This document shows positions 46,649 to 55,398 of a stretch of 64,000 nt of DNA, one piece after another. Each line of letters begins with the position of its first letter. Within the stretch, counting starts at the first letter, position 1. The DNA is from Rikenellaceae bacterium (GTDB taxonomy: Bacteria > Bacteroidota > Bacteroidia > Bacteroidales > UBA932), in assembly GCA_003542575.1 (NCBI GenBank), contig DPKJ01000008.1, positions 97,678-161,677 on the forward strand, written 5' to 3'. The notes under the pieces were generated by a model. The model was not told the DNA's origin. It did no database searches and saw only the letters and a list, made by a program, of their open reading frames with translations. A program made the position numbers and the translations under genes.

Positions 46649-48121
46649 ATGAAAAAAATAAATTTACTAATTACAGTTTTGGGCATTGCACTACTTTCAT
46701 CATGCGAGGGTTTTTTGGATGTCAAACCAAGTGACTCTGCTGCAGCCGAGACATCAATTACCAATGCAAATGACGCAAAGGTTGTGATGAGCGGTCTGAT
46801 GAGAAAAATGGCATCTTCTGACTATTATGGAAGGAACTTTGTCATGTACGGCGATGTTAAAGGTGGAGATTTTACCATCCGTTCTCAAGGAAGAGGTCTT
46901 GATGCTCTTTATAGCTTCAACCACTCACAGTCATCAAATAACTATGGTGGATACTGGTCTCAGATCTATCACTGTATTCTTCAGGCTAATAACCTGTTAC
47001 TCAATATTGAAAAGATAATTGCAGATGGTAAAGGAACCGCTGCTCTTGATCAATATAAAGGACAAGCACTTACAGCAAGAGCTCTGATGTATTTTGACCT
47101 TGTTCGTATATATGGAAAGCCATACAACATGGATAAAACATCTTATGGTGTTCCGTTAATTCTTGAGCCTCTTGATGCATCAGATCAGCCACTTAGAGCC
47201 TCTGTTGAGGATGTCTATACACAAATTATAAAGGATCTGACTGATGGTGCTCCTCTACTTGCCAAAACAAAACAGAATGGATTCCTAAATTACTATGGTA
47301 ATAAAGCTATCCTTGCAAGAGTTTATCTGACTATGGACAGATATGCTGATGCACTGGCTGCTGCTGAAGAGGTTATTGGAACAACTCTTTATACACTTTA
47401 CACAAACACCAACTGGATTACATCATGGGCAAATCAGTTTGCTTCTGAGTCGATTTTCGAATTAGGAGTATTCTCCGGAGAGGCAAACCTTGGAACAGGT
47501 TCTCTGGGTTATTATCTGCTACGTTTGAACAAGGTAACAGGAGCCAGTGGCTATTTTATGGCCAGTGACTACTATCTTGCACGACTAAACGAAGATGCTG
47601 GTGATATCAGAAAGGCCATCATGGACTATGACGAATCATCAACAACCAGGTTTGGTTCATGTATGAAGTACGTAGGTGGCCACGCAATGGCCGGTGATAA
47701 AGGAATTGCCGCTGCAACTAATATTAAGGTTATTCGCCTCTCTGAGGTTTACCTTATGGCAGCAGAAGCAGCAATTAAACTTCCAACACCAGACAAAACA
47801 AAGGCCGCAAACTATCTTAATGCCATTCGTAAACGCTCACCTAATCTCGCTGCAGCTACCTCTACAACGGTAACTATGGCTATGATTGAGGATGAGAGAA
47901 GCAAAGAGCTTTTTGCCGAAGGTCACAGATATTTTGATATGCTACGTTGGAATAAAACCATTACTTTCAATGATGAGTTTATTACTCCTGCAGTAATTAT
48001 CTCTCACAGAGAGAAATCTATTAACAGAACATTCTACAAAGCTATTCTGCCAATTCCGCAGAATGAGATTGATGCCAATCCTGCAATTGCAGCTCAGCAA
48101 AATCCCGGGTATGTAAACTAA
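46649..48121 (+). CDS. RagB/SusD-family nutrient-binding lipoprotein
   Basis: The 490-residue protein has a lipobox leader (LLSSCEGFLDVKPSD). The helical TPR-like core follows (GQALTARALMYFDLVRIYGKPYN, NYYGNKAILARVYLTMDRYADALAAAEEVI), then IRLSEVYLMAAEAAI, ERSKELFAEGHRYFDMLRW and the C-terminal LPIPQNEIDANP. All of these are SusD hallmarks. It is the surface lid for the SusC-like receptor encoded just upstream. Confidence 0.95.
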   Translation: MKKINLLITVLGIALLSSCEGFLDVKPSDSAAAETSITNANDAKVVMSGLMRKMASSDYYGRNFVMYGDVKGGDFTIRSQGRGLDALYSFNHSQSSNNYGGYWSQIYHCILQANNLLLNIEKIIADGKGTAALDQYKGQALTARALMYFDLVRIYGKPYNMDKTSYGVPLILEPLDASDQPLRASVEDVYTQIIKDLTDGAPLLAKTKQNGFLNYYGNKAILARVYLTMDRYADALAAAEEVIGTTLYTLYTNTNWITSWANQFASESIFELGVFSGEANLGTGSLGYYLLRLNKVTGASGYFMASDYYLARLNEDAGDIRKAIMDYDESSTTRFGSCMKYVGGHAMAGDKGIAAATNIKVIRLSEVYLMAAEAAIKLPTPDKTKAANYLNAIRKRSPNLAAATSTTVTMAMIEDERSKELFAEGHRYFDMLRWNKTITFNDEFITPAVIISHREKSINRTFYKAILPIPQNEIDANPAIAAQQNPGYVN

Positions 48122-48140
48122 CAGATTTGTGATTAACTTC

Positions 48141-48173
48141 AAAGAGAGCGACCTTTTAAGTCGCTCTCTTTTT
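48141..48173 (+). terminator. Terminator of the susC/susD-like pair
   Basis: AAAGAGAGCGAC pairs with GTCGCTCTCTTT, followed by T. Confidence 0.88.
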
Positions 48174-48217
48174 ATTTTCAGATAACCGGATACATGTGCT
48201 CTAAGTAAGAGCAAATT

Positions 48218-48691
48218 TTACTTGAGTGCGGCAACAATTTCATCAATTGCAGAGGTGTCTATTTTTTGGACGCTTTCGTTTATGCCCGAAACTTTTTTTA
48301 CAATAACTCTTTCCAGAAAATTCATTTTGTCAAAATTGAATTCTCCTCCAACTACCTTTTTACAAACAGCGTAATTGTAAAGCATCTCAGGGAATGCTCC
48401 TTTTAGCTCTTGTTCATATTCCGGTTCATTCATTGCGCAAACATACAGTGCAATTTTTTTCTGAAGAAGATCTACCATGTTTTTTTTGCAGAATTCCTTT
48501 ACGCTCCCCTGAACAGAGCCGGCATGGATTGAGCCTCCAATTACAATATTGTCAAAAAGGCTTAGGTCGATGTTTTTGTTGGTTTTTAAATTAAATGTTG
48601 AGATTCCATCTCCACCCAAATCATTTTGGATTTTTTCAGCCACCTTTTCGGCAGTTCCGTGTGAAGAGGCATAAATTACAGCAGTTTTCAT
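48218..48691 (-). CDS. Flavodoxin-domain protein (HemG-like)
   Basis: Starting at the ATG at 48691, 157 residues: MKTAVIYASSHGTAEKVAEKIQ (FMN phosphate loop), DNIVIGGSIHAGSVQGSVKEFCKK (flavodoxin loop) and ALYVCAMNEPEYEQELKGAFP, resembling the menaquinone-dependent protoporphyrinogen oxidase HemG more than classical flavodoxins. The upstream ATGs at 48697 and 48721 give longer forms. It is a cytoplasmic FMN protein; the electron partner is unknown. It is convergent with the SusD-like gene. Confidence 0.78.
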   Translation of the reverse strand: MKTAVIYASSHGTAEKVAEKIQNDLGGDGISTFNLKTNKNIDLSLFDNIVIGGSIHAGSVQGSVKEFCKKNMVDLLQKKIALYVCAMNEPEYEQELKGAFPEMLYNYAVCKKVVGGEFNFDKMNFLERVIVKKVSGINESVQKIDTSAIDEIVAALK

Positions 48692-48782
48692 TTTCATAAA
48701 TTTTGTGCAAATGAAAGCCAATTGTTTGAACGGGTGGTATCAATCAGATTAAAAGCAGGTATCATTAAGGCTTTTAGGTGTC

Positions 48783-49913
48783 TCAATTAATTGATACCTT
48801 ACTAAAATACTCGCTGGGAGTGAGCCCGGTGTTCTTCTTAAATACTCTGTTAAATGTTGCTTTTGAGTTGAAGCCACTGTCCATAGCAAGTGCAATAATG
48901 GTAAGCTTTCTCCTGACAGGATCTTTACACTGTGACTTGAACTCTTCAATCCTGTAGTGGTTAATGAAATCATAAAAATTCATATTGAGAGACCCATTTA
49001 GTACGCCGGACAGATACTCTGCGTTTACTTTCAGGCAATTGCTTAATGTCTCCAGACTGAGCTCAGGGTTGAGGTATGGTTTTTTCTCTTTCATGTATTT
49101 AAGCAAATGGGCAACAAACTCCTGGTCAGGTTTGCTTACACCTGCAAGAGTTATTTTGGTTTCAACTTCAATCTCTTTGTAGGCTACAGGAACAGAGGAG
49201 AATAGATCTCCCTGGTTTAATCCAAAGAAGCCAATTATAATAATAAATGTTGAAGCAATAGAATATCCAATAGCCTGAATTGTATTAAAGGGCATCAGAT
49301 GCAAAGCGGAGTCAACAGCATAAAGAGCACTTATAACGCTATATGCGATTAGAGAAAACACCAGTAGAAATCTGAGCCATCTGAGTTCAAGATGCCTTGA
49401 CCCCGAATAGAAACTCTTCATCTTTTCTCTGTAGCTCTTTATCATCAACAGTCCCCAGATAGTATAACCAATATTTGAGACGGCAATTAATCCCATAACT
49501 AAGGGGAACATGTAGCCCTTTTTAAAACCCTCATGAGAGTCCATATCAATTCTTGATGCGTCGGGCTTAATATAGTCGTTGAGCAGAAAGAGGACAAACA
49601 CAGTGACAAATGGAATGAGCAGTAAAAGATGCCTTCTGTTTATTGCGAAGTCAGGTATGGTGAGACATTTAACATACAACCACAGAGCCGGCCCCAGAAG
49701 AAGAACAAAAGGGGGAGATAGATTTATAAAAAAGGGGAAAATATATCCATGATCACGATTGTAAATCTCCAGATAAGCTAAAACCAGAGTTAATGCAGAT
49801 ATGGCCAGAAAGGTAGAAAGCACATAATCTGCACACCTCTTGTCTCTTTTAGTTAAAAGAAGACCTGAAAGGAGCACAGACATAAATAATCCCGGTATCA
49901 GAAGATTTTCCAC
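48783..49913 (-). CDS. Membrane-bound AraC-type transcriptional regulator
   Basis: The 376-residue protein has about seven N-terminal hydrophobic helices (residues 1-235, for example YIFPFFINLSPPFVLLLGPALWLYV), then a C-terminal AraC-type DNA-binding domain: LKVNAEYLSGVLNGSLNMNFYDFINHYRIEEFK, AMDSGFNSKATFNRVFKKNTGLTPSEYF. This sensor-plus-HTH layout is common in Bacteroidota. A minus-strand -7 element (TATATTTG) lies at 49966-49973. It is divergent from the hut operon, which makes it a candidate regulator of that operon; this is an inference from position only. Confidence 0.88.
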   Translation of the reverse strand: MENLLIPGLFMSVLLSGLLLTKRDKRCADYVLSTFLAISALTLVLAYLEIYNRDHGYIFPFFINLSPPFVLLLGPALWLYVKCLTIPDFAINRRHLLLLIPFVTVFVLFLLNDYIKPDASRIDMDSHEGFKKGYMFPLVMGLIAVSNIGYTIWGLLMIKSYREKMKSFYSGSRHLELRWLRFLLVFSLIAYSVISALYAVDSALHLMPFNTIQAIGYSIASTFIIIIGFFGLNQGDLFSSVPVAYKEIEVETKITLAGVSKPDQEFVAHLLKYMKEKKPYLNPELSLETLSNCLKVNAEYLSGVLNGSLNMNFYDFINHYRIEEFKSQCKDPVRRKLTIIALAMDSGFNSKATFNRVFKKNTGLTPSEYFSKVSIN

Positions 49914-49965
49914 CCTGTTTATTTGAATAGTTTAGCCTACAGTAAACAATTGTACTTTAAGACAA

Positions 49966-49973
49966 CAAATATA
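49966..49973 (-). promoter_or_regulatory. -7 promoter element of the AraC-type regulator
   Basis: On the minus strand the site reads TATATTTG, 52 bases upstream of the start. Confidence 0.55.
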
Positions 49974-50013
49974 ATAAATGGATAATTAATTACCCCAAAC
50001 TCTCATTTTGTTT

Positions 50014-50021
50014 TATATTTG
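50014..50021 (+). promoter_or_regulatory. -7 promoter element of the hut operon
   Basis: TATATTTG matches TAnnTTTG, 39 bases upstream of hutH and 40 bases from the divergent regulator promoter. Confidence 0.6.
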
Positions 50022-50060
50022 TAAGATTGTTAATGAATATCTATCAAAATAAAAGTTGAA

Positions 50061-51548
50061 ATGGAGTATTTTCATATAAGTTCAAAGTATAACAAGCTTG
50101 ACGAGGTTAAAATCCTGCTGAATGAAAGTTGCAAAATTGTAATAACAGACGATGCAAAAGAGAGAATCCGCAAGAGTAGGGAGTATCTGATAAATAAAAT
50201 AGAGACCTGCACCGAACCAATCTACGGTATAACAACCGGTTTTGGGTCTCTTTGCAACGTAACCATTAATAACGGACAACTTTCACAACTTCAGACAAAC
50301 CTTGTGATGTCACACGCATGTGGTTTGGGCGAGGAGGTTCCTCAGGAGATCGTAAGACTTATGCTTGCTCTTAAGATAAAATCACTCTCGTACGGCTATT
50401 CCGGAGTTAAACCGGAAACTGTTCAAAGACTGGCCGATATGTTCAACAATAGAGTTTGTCCTGTTGTTTTTAAACAGGGCTCCCTTGGAGCATCAGGCGA
50501 TCTTGCACCTCTGGCCAACATGTCGCTTCCGCTGCTGGGAATGGGAGAGGTAAATTACAACGGAAAAAGAGTGCCGGCATCTGAGGTAAATAAGATTTTC
50601 GGATGGGAACCACTTGTTCTGTCACCCAAAGAGGGGCTGGCACTACTCAACGGAACTCAGTTTATGCTTGCATACAGTATTTGGTGCATTCTTAAGGCAA
50701 AGAAGCTGTCTAAGCTGGCAGATCTAATATCAGCGGTTTCACTTGATGCCTATCTTGGCAGAATGGAGCCATTCAGCGAGAATGTACACAAAGTGAGACC
50801 ACACAAAGGACAGGCAGAGACTGCAGCGGCAATCAGAGATATACTTGCGGGGAGTGAAATTGTTAAACAGAAGAAAGAGCATGTACAGGATCCATACTCG
50901 TTCAGATGTATTCCCCAGGTACACGGAGCATCAAAGGATGCCATTGAGTATGCCCTCAACGCATTTGAGACCGAACTTAACAGCGCAACAGATAATCCAA
51001 CCATATTACCTGACGACGATATGATAATCTCGGCAGGAAATTTTCACGGCCAGCCACTCGCTCTCCCTTTGGACTTCCTCTCTATTGCTATGTCAGAAAT
51101 TGGAAGTATTGCAGAGAGAAGAACATATCAGCTTATTTCGGGAAAACGCGGGCTCCCTTCATTTCTGGTTGCTCACCCCGGACTTAACTCAGGATACATG
51201 ATTCCTCAGTATGCACAGGCCTCTGTAGCCAGTCAGAACAAACAGCTCTGTATGCCGGCCTGTATAGATACAATTGACTCCTCACAGGGGCAGGAAGATC
51301 ATGTTAGCATGGGAGCAAATGCAGCTGTTAAATGTTTTCAGGTAGTTGAAAACGTAGAGAAGATACTTGCTATTGAGTTGATGAATGCTGCTCAGGCTCT
51401 GGATTTCAGAAGGCCACTCAAAAGTTCACCGATAGTTGAGGATTTTGTGAAACGTTTCAGAGAGTATGTTCCGTTTGTAGAAGAGGATCAGGTTATGTAT
51501 CTTCACATTAACAATGCGGTCAATTTTTTGAAGCAGCAAAATTATTGA
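50061..51548 (+). CDS. hutH: Histidine ammonia-lyase
   Basis: The 495-residue protein has the MIO-forming Ala-Ser-Gly at 144-146 in GSLGASGDLAPL, plus YGITTGFGSLCN, VQDPYSFRCIPQVHGA and SSQGQEDHVSMGANAA. It removes ammonia from L-histidine to give urocanate, the first step of histidine degradation, in the cytoplasm. It is the first gene of a plus-strand operon with hutI, an MBL-fold gene and ftcD. The urocanase gene that would use its product is not in the window. Confidence 0.96.
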   Translation: MEYFHISSKYNKLDEVKILLNESCKIVITDDAKERIRKSREYLINKIETCTEPIYGITTGFGSLCNVTINNGQLSQLQTNLVMSHACGLGEEVPQEIVRLMLALKIKSLSYGYSGVKPETVQRLADMFNNRVCPVVFKQGSLGASGDLAPLANMSLPLLGMGEVNYNGKRVPASEVNKIFGWEPLVLSPKEGLALLNGTQFMLAYSIWCILKAKKLSKLADLISAVSLDAYLGRMEPFSENVHKVRPHKGQAETAAAIRDILAGSEIVKQKKEHVQDPYSFRCIPQVHGASKDAIEYALNAFETELNSATDNPTILPDDDMIISAGNFHGQPLALPLDFLSIAMSEIGSIAERRTYQLISGKRGLPSFLVAHPGLNSGYMIPQYAQASVASQNKQLCMPACIDTIDSSQGQEDHVSMGANAAVKCFQVVENVEKILAIELMNAAQALDFRRPLKSSPIVEDFVKRFREYVPFVEEDQVMYLHINNAVNFLKQQNY

Positions 51549-51616
51549 AAAGTTAAAGCGATATTAACCTTTTAAAAGATTAATATTCTTTTAAATATAA
51601 GATTACAAGGCACATA

Positions 51617-52915
51617 ATGAGTATCTTAATTATAAATATCAAACAGATTGTTCAGGTAGAGCGGGACATGTACTCACTTAGAAGAGGCGGTGGTGAAATG
51701 TCTGTTCTTGATACCATTAATAACGGATTTATTTTTATTGAGGGAGATTCAATCCGGGAGTTGGGAGAGATGCCCGGAGTGGCTTCCGGTGGGGTAAAAT
51801 CTCTCATTGAGAGATTTGGAGGAGAGAGTAGAGTGGGAGAAATTATTGATGCCACTGATAAATTTGTATTTCCTTCATATTGTGACTCACATACACATCT
51901 GGTATATGCCGGAAGCCGTGAGGGTGAATTTACTGACAAGATCAGAGGGCTAACATATCAGGAGATTGCAAAAAGGGGAGGAGGTATTCTGAACTCAGCG
52001 GCATTGCTTCACCAAACATCTGAGGATGAGCTATACAGGCAATCAATTGAGAGAGCGTGGGAGATAATTGCCCACGGGACCGGAGCTGTTGAGATTAAGA
52101 GCGGATACGGGCTTAATACCAATGATGAACTAAAAATGCTCAAAGTTGCAAAGAGAATTGCCGAATCAACTCCATTATCTGTAAAGTCAACATTTTTGGG
52201 AGCACACGCTGTGCCGGAAGAGTTTAGAGGCAGGCGCGAGGAGTATGTTAATGAGATAATCTCTGTTATGATACCCCTTGTTGCCACTGAGGAGCTTGCC
52301 GAATATATTGATGTCTTTACAGAAGAGGGTTTCTTCTCGGTTGAGGATACAGACAGAATTTTTAATGCAGCAATAAAATACGGTCTTAGACCAAAAATTC
52401 ATGCAAATCAGATGAGTTTTTCGGGAGGGGTAGGTGTTGCAGTAAAGTACAACGCAATATCGGCAGATCATCTTGAATTTACAGCCGAGAGAGAGTTTGA
52501 CCTCCTTCTTAAAAACGAGACTGTTGCAACCCTGCTGCCGGGATCAACCTTTTTCCTGGAGATGGAGTATGCACCTGCCAGAAAAATGATTAATCACGGA
52601 CTGACTGTGGCACTTGCCACCAACTACAACCCCGGCTCCTCGCCATACAGTGATATGAAATTCATAATGGGGCTGGCAGCACTCAAGATGAAGATGACAC
52701 CCGAAGAGGTTATAAACGCAGCAACTCTCAACGGAGCCGCCGCAATGGGACTTAGCGAGACCCATGGAACAATTGCTAAGGGAAAGACCGCAAACCTCTT
52801 TATAACCCGTCCTATACCATCATACTCATTCATCCCGTACGCTCTCACCACTCCGGTTGTGGAGACGGTTATTCTCAACGGCACTGTTGTTAATGTTAAC
52901 GACAGAGTTTTTTAA
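51617..52915 (+). CDS. hutI: Imidazolonepropionase
   Basis: The 432-residue protein is an amidohydrolase: FVFPSYCDSHTHLVYAGSREGEF (HxH metal site), IAKRGGGILNS, EIKSGYGLNT, STFLGAHAVPEEF, KIHANQMSFSGG and SADHLEF. It opens the imidazolone ring of imidazolonepropionate to N-formimino-glutamate, step three of the pathway. It lies 68 bases after hutH. Confidence 0.96.
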   Translation: MSILIINIKQIVQVERDMYSLRRGGGEMSVLDTINNGFIFIEGDSIRELGEMPGVASGGVKSLIERFGGESRVGEIIDATDKFVFPSYCDSHTHLVYAGSREGEFTDKIRGLTYQEIAKRGGGILNSAALLHQTSEDELYRQSIERAWEIIAHGTGAVEIKSGYGLNTNDELKMLKVAKRIAESTPLSVKSTFLGAHAVPEEFRGRREEYVNEIISVMIPLVATEELAEYIDVFTEEGFFSVEDTDRIFNAAIKYGLRPKIHANQMSFSGGVGVAVKYNAISADHLEFTAEREFDLLLKNETVATLLPGSTFFLEMEYAPARKMINHGLTVALATNYNPGSSPYSDMKFIMGLAALKMKMTPEEVINAATLNGAAAMGLSETHGTIAKGKTANLFITRPIPSYSFIPYALTTPVVETVILNGTVVNVNDRVF

Positions 52916-52955
52916 GAGTAAACAGTTTATAAGAATTTAAAGAAAACTTATTGAG

Positions 52956-53597
52956 ATGAAAAAATTTAACACTCCGCTTGGAGAGATTGATATAACCCTG
53001 TTGGGTCATGCATCACTACTAATAAAATGGCAGGGCAAAAACATCTTTGTTGACCCATACAGCAGCGTAGCCGATTTTTCCCTCCAGCCGAAAGCTAACC
53101 TGATACTTCTAACTCATCACCATTATGACCACATGGACGAAGAGGCACTTAAACATATTGTAACAGAAGAGAGTGTATTTGTAACTAGTTTAACATGTGC
53201 CCGGAGTATGAAAGAGGCCAACGGACTGGCTCAGGGTGAGAGTTTTAAGTATGGAGAGCTTAACATAAAGGCAGTTTACGCCTATAACATTCAAAATAAA
53301 AGGGAAGATGGCCTTCCTTTCCATCCAAGAGGAGAGGGAAACGGATATATTCTCGACTTTGGAGGTTACAGAGTTTATATAGCAGGGGATACAGAGATAA
53401 TTCCTGAGATGAAAGAGCTTGGAGAGATTGATCTTGCCTTTATGCCTAAAAATCTGCCGTATACCATGAGTGACCAGATGTTTATTGAGGCTGTTAAAGT
53501 GGTTAAACCAAAAAATCTCTTTGCATACCACTATTTTGAAATTGATGTTGAGGCTCTCAAAAAGAGCATGCCTCAGGGAGTAACATTACAGAATTAA
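52956..53597 (+). CDS. MBL-fold metallohydrolase (UPF0173-like)
   Basis: The 213-residue protein has the metallo-beta-lactamase-fold motif THHHYDHMD (about 52-60), an early LGHASLLIKWQGKNIFVDPYSS, YIAGDTEI and a C-terminal YHYFEID. It resembles the UPF0173 type of cytoplasmic MBL hydrolases. It lies between hutI (gap 40) and ftcD (gap 14) on the same strand, so it is cotranscribed with the histidine genes. It has no established step in that pathway. Confidence 0.9.
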   Translation: MKKFNTPLGEIDITLLGHASLLIKWQGKNIFVDPYSSVADFSLQPKANLILLTHHHYDHMDEEALKHIVTEESVFVTSLTCARSMKEANGLAQGESFKYGELNIKAVYAYNIQNKREDGLPFHPRGEGNGYILDFGGYRVYIAGDTEIIPEMKELGEIDLAFMPKNLPYTMSDQMFIEAVKVVKPKNLFAYHYFEIDVEALKKSMPQGVTLQN

Positions 53598-53611
53598 TTT
53601 TTTAAACAGAT

Positions 53612-55306
53612 ATGATTCAAAGAATTATCGAGTGCGTTCCAAATTTTAGCGAAGGGCGCAATATGCAGGTTATTAGGCAGATAACCGATGTGATAGAGAA
53701 GGTGGAAGGGGTGAAATTGCTTAATGTCGATCCGGGAGCGGCCACAAACAGGACGGTAGTTACCTTTGTGGGTTCACCGGAACAGGTGGTTGAAGCTGCT
53801 TATCTGGCAATAAAAAAGGCTGCCGAAGTTATCGATATGAGAGGCCACCACGGTGAACACCCGAGGATGGGGGCAACAGATGTATGTCCGTTGATTCCCA
53901 TAGCCGGTATCACAATGGAGGAGACTGTGGAGTATGCAAGAGCTCTTGCTAAAAGAGTGGGCGAGGAGCTGTCGGTACCTGTCTATTGCTACGAAAATGC
54001 TGCATTTACACCTGAGAGAAAGAATCTTGCAAACTGCCGCTCCGGTGAGTACGAAGGGTTGTCACAAAAATTCCAGAACCCACATTGGAAACCCGATTTC
54101 GGCCCTGCCACATTTGGTGAGAATGTAGCCAGAACAGGAGCCACAGCAATAGGAGCCAGAGACTTTTTGATTGCAGTAAACTTTAACCTAAACACTACCT
54201 CTACGCGCAGAGCCAATGCCATTGCTTTTGATGTAAGGGAGAAGGGGAGAAAGATGAGAGAGGGTGATTCCATTACCGGCAAGGTAGTGAAAGATGCAAA
54301 AGGTGAAGAGGTGTGGATTCCGGGTACTCTAAAGGGATGTAAGGCAATCGGCTGGTTTATTGAGGAGTACGGGATAGCTCAGGTATCCATGAATGTTACA
54401 GATATAAAGGCAACGCCCGTTCATATTGCTTTTGACGAGATTGTTGCCAAGGCAGCACAAAGAGGAATCAGGGTAACCGGCAGCGAGATAGTAGGACTTA
54501 TACCAAAAAGCGTTTTGATAGACGCGGGCAAATACTACCTTGACAAGCAAAACCGTTCTGCAGGAATCTCTGAGGATGAGATTATAAAGATTGCCGTTAA
54601 ATCGATGGGACTTGACGACCTCAAACCTTTTGATCCACGTGAGAGAGTTATTGAATACCTGATAGAGGATGAGAGCAAAAAGAGACTAATTGATCTTACC
54701 TGCACAGGATTTGCCCGCGAAACAGCAAGTGAATCACCTGCTCCGGGCGGAGGTTCGGTATCTGCTTATATGGGAGCATTGGGGGCAGCACTTGGTACAA
54801 TGGTGGCTAACCTCTCATCTCACAAAGCGGGCTGGGACGACAAATGGAAGTACTTTGCAGAGTGGGCAGAAAAGGGTCATTCAATAATGGAGGAGATGCT
54901 TTACCTTGTTGACGAAGACACAAATTCTTTCAATAAGATTCTCATGGCATTCGGGTTACCCAAAGAGAACGAGCAGCAAAAGGCAGAGAGGAGTGCTGCA
55001 ATTCAGGAGGCAACAAAATATGCAACCGAAATTCCGCTAAGAACAATGCAGGTAGCCTACAGCGCAATGGAGCTTACCGAGGCTATGGTTAAAGAGGGCA
55101 ATCCAAACTCAGTCTCCGATGCCGGAGTGGGTGCAATTGCTCTCCGTTCAGCCGTATTTGGAGCCTACATGAATGTAAGGATCAACTCTAAAGACCTTAA
55201 AGACCGTGAACTGGCAGATTCACTTGTAGCTCAGGCACAGGAGATTTTCGAAAAGGCACTTGCAGCAGAAAAGCGCATCACCGACGCCGTAATGCAGACA
55301 ATCTGA
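53612..55306 (+). CDS. ftcD: Glutamate formimidoyltransferase / formimidotetrahydrofolate cyclodeaminase fusion
   Basis: The 564-residue protein has two parts. The formimidoyltransferase (residues 1 to about 300) starts RIIECVPNFSEGRN and includes DMRGHHGEHPRMGATDVCPLIP. The cyclodeaminase domain (about 370-564) contains SESPAPGGGSVSAYMGALGAALGTMVANL. The first moves the formimino group of formiminoglutamate to tetrahydrofolate, releasing glutamate; the second releases ammonia and gives 5,10-methenyl-THF. The fused form resembles the animal enzyme and is also found in Bacteroidota. It ends the operon at a shared terminator. Confidence 0.95.
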   Translation: MIQRIIECVPNFSEGRNMQVIRQITDVIEKVEGVKLLNVDPGAATNRTVVTFVGSPEQVVEAAYLAIKKAAEVIDMRGHHGEHPRMGATDVCPLIPIAGITMEETVEYARALAKRVGEELSVPVYCYENAAFTPERKNLANCRSGEYEGLSQKFQNPHWKPDFGPATFGENVARTGATAIGARDFLIAVNFNLNTTSTRRANAIAFDVREKGRKMREGDSITGKVVKDAKGEEVWIPGTLKGCKAIGWFIEEYGIAQVSMNVTDIKATPVHIAFDEIVAKAAQRGIRVTGSEIVGLIPKSVLIDAGKYYLDKQNRSAGISEDEIIKIAVKSMGLDDLKPFDPRERVIEYLIEDESKKRLIDLTCTGFARETASESPAPGGGSVSAYMGALGAALGTMVANLSSHKAGWDDKWKYFAEWAEKGHSIMEEMLYLVDEDTNSFNKILMAFGLPKENEQQKAERSAAIQEATKYATEIPLRTMQVAYSAMELTEAMVKEGNPNSVSDAGVGAIALRSAVFGAYMNVRINSKDLKDRELADSLVAQAQEIFEKALAAEKRITDAVMQTI

Positions 55307-55331
55307 TATTGTGACAGTTAATTTTAAATTA

Positions 55332-55363
55332 AAAAGCCGGCTAATTTTATTTAGCCGGCTTTT
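55332..55363. terminator. Bidirectional terminator between ftcD and PFOR
   Basis: AAAAGCCGGCTAA pairs with TTAGCCGGCTTTT; A-tract and T-tract on either side. Confidence 0.9.
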
Positions 55364-55398
55364 GTGTTATTACCGGGGTTAACCGGTTTTAGTTGAGA

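Noticed and set aside
51549..51616. Search for a terminator or small gene between hutH and hutI
   Set aside because: Only an AT-rich stretch with AAAAGATTAATATTCTTTT-like weak symmetry; no stable GC stem.
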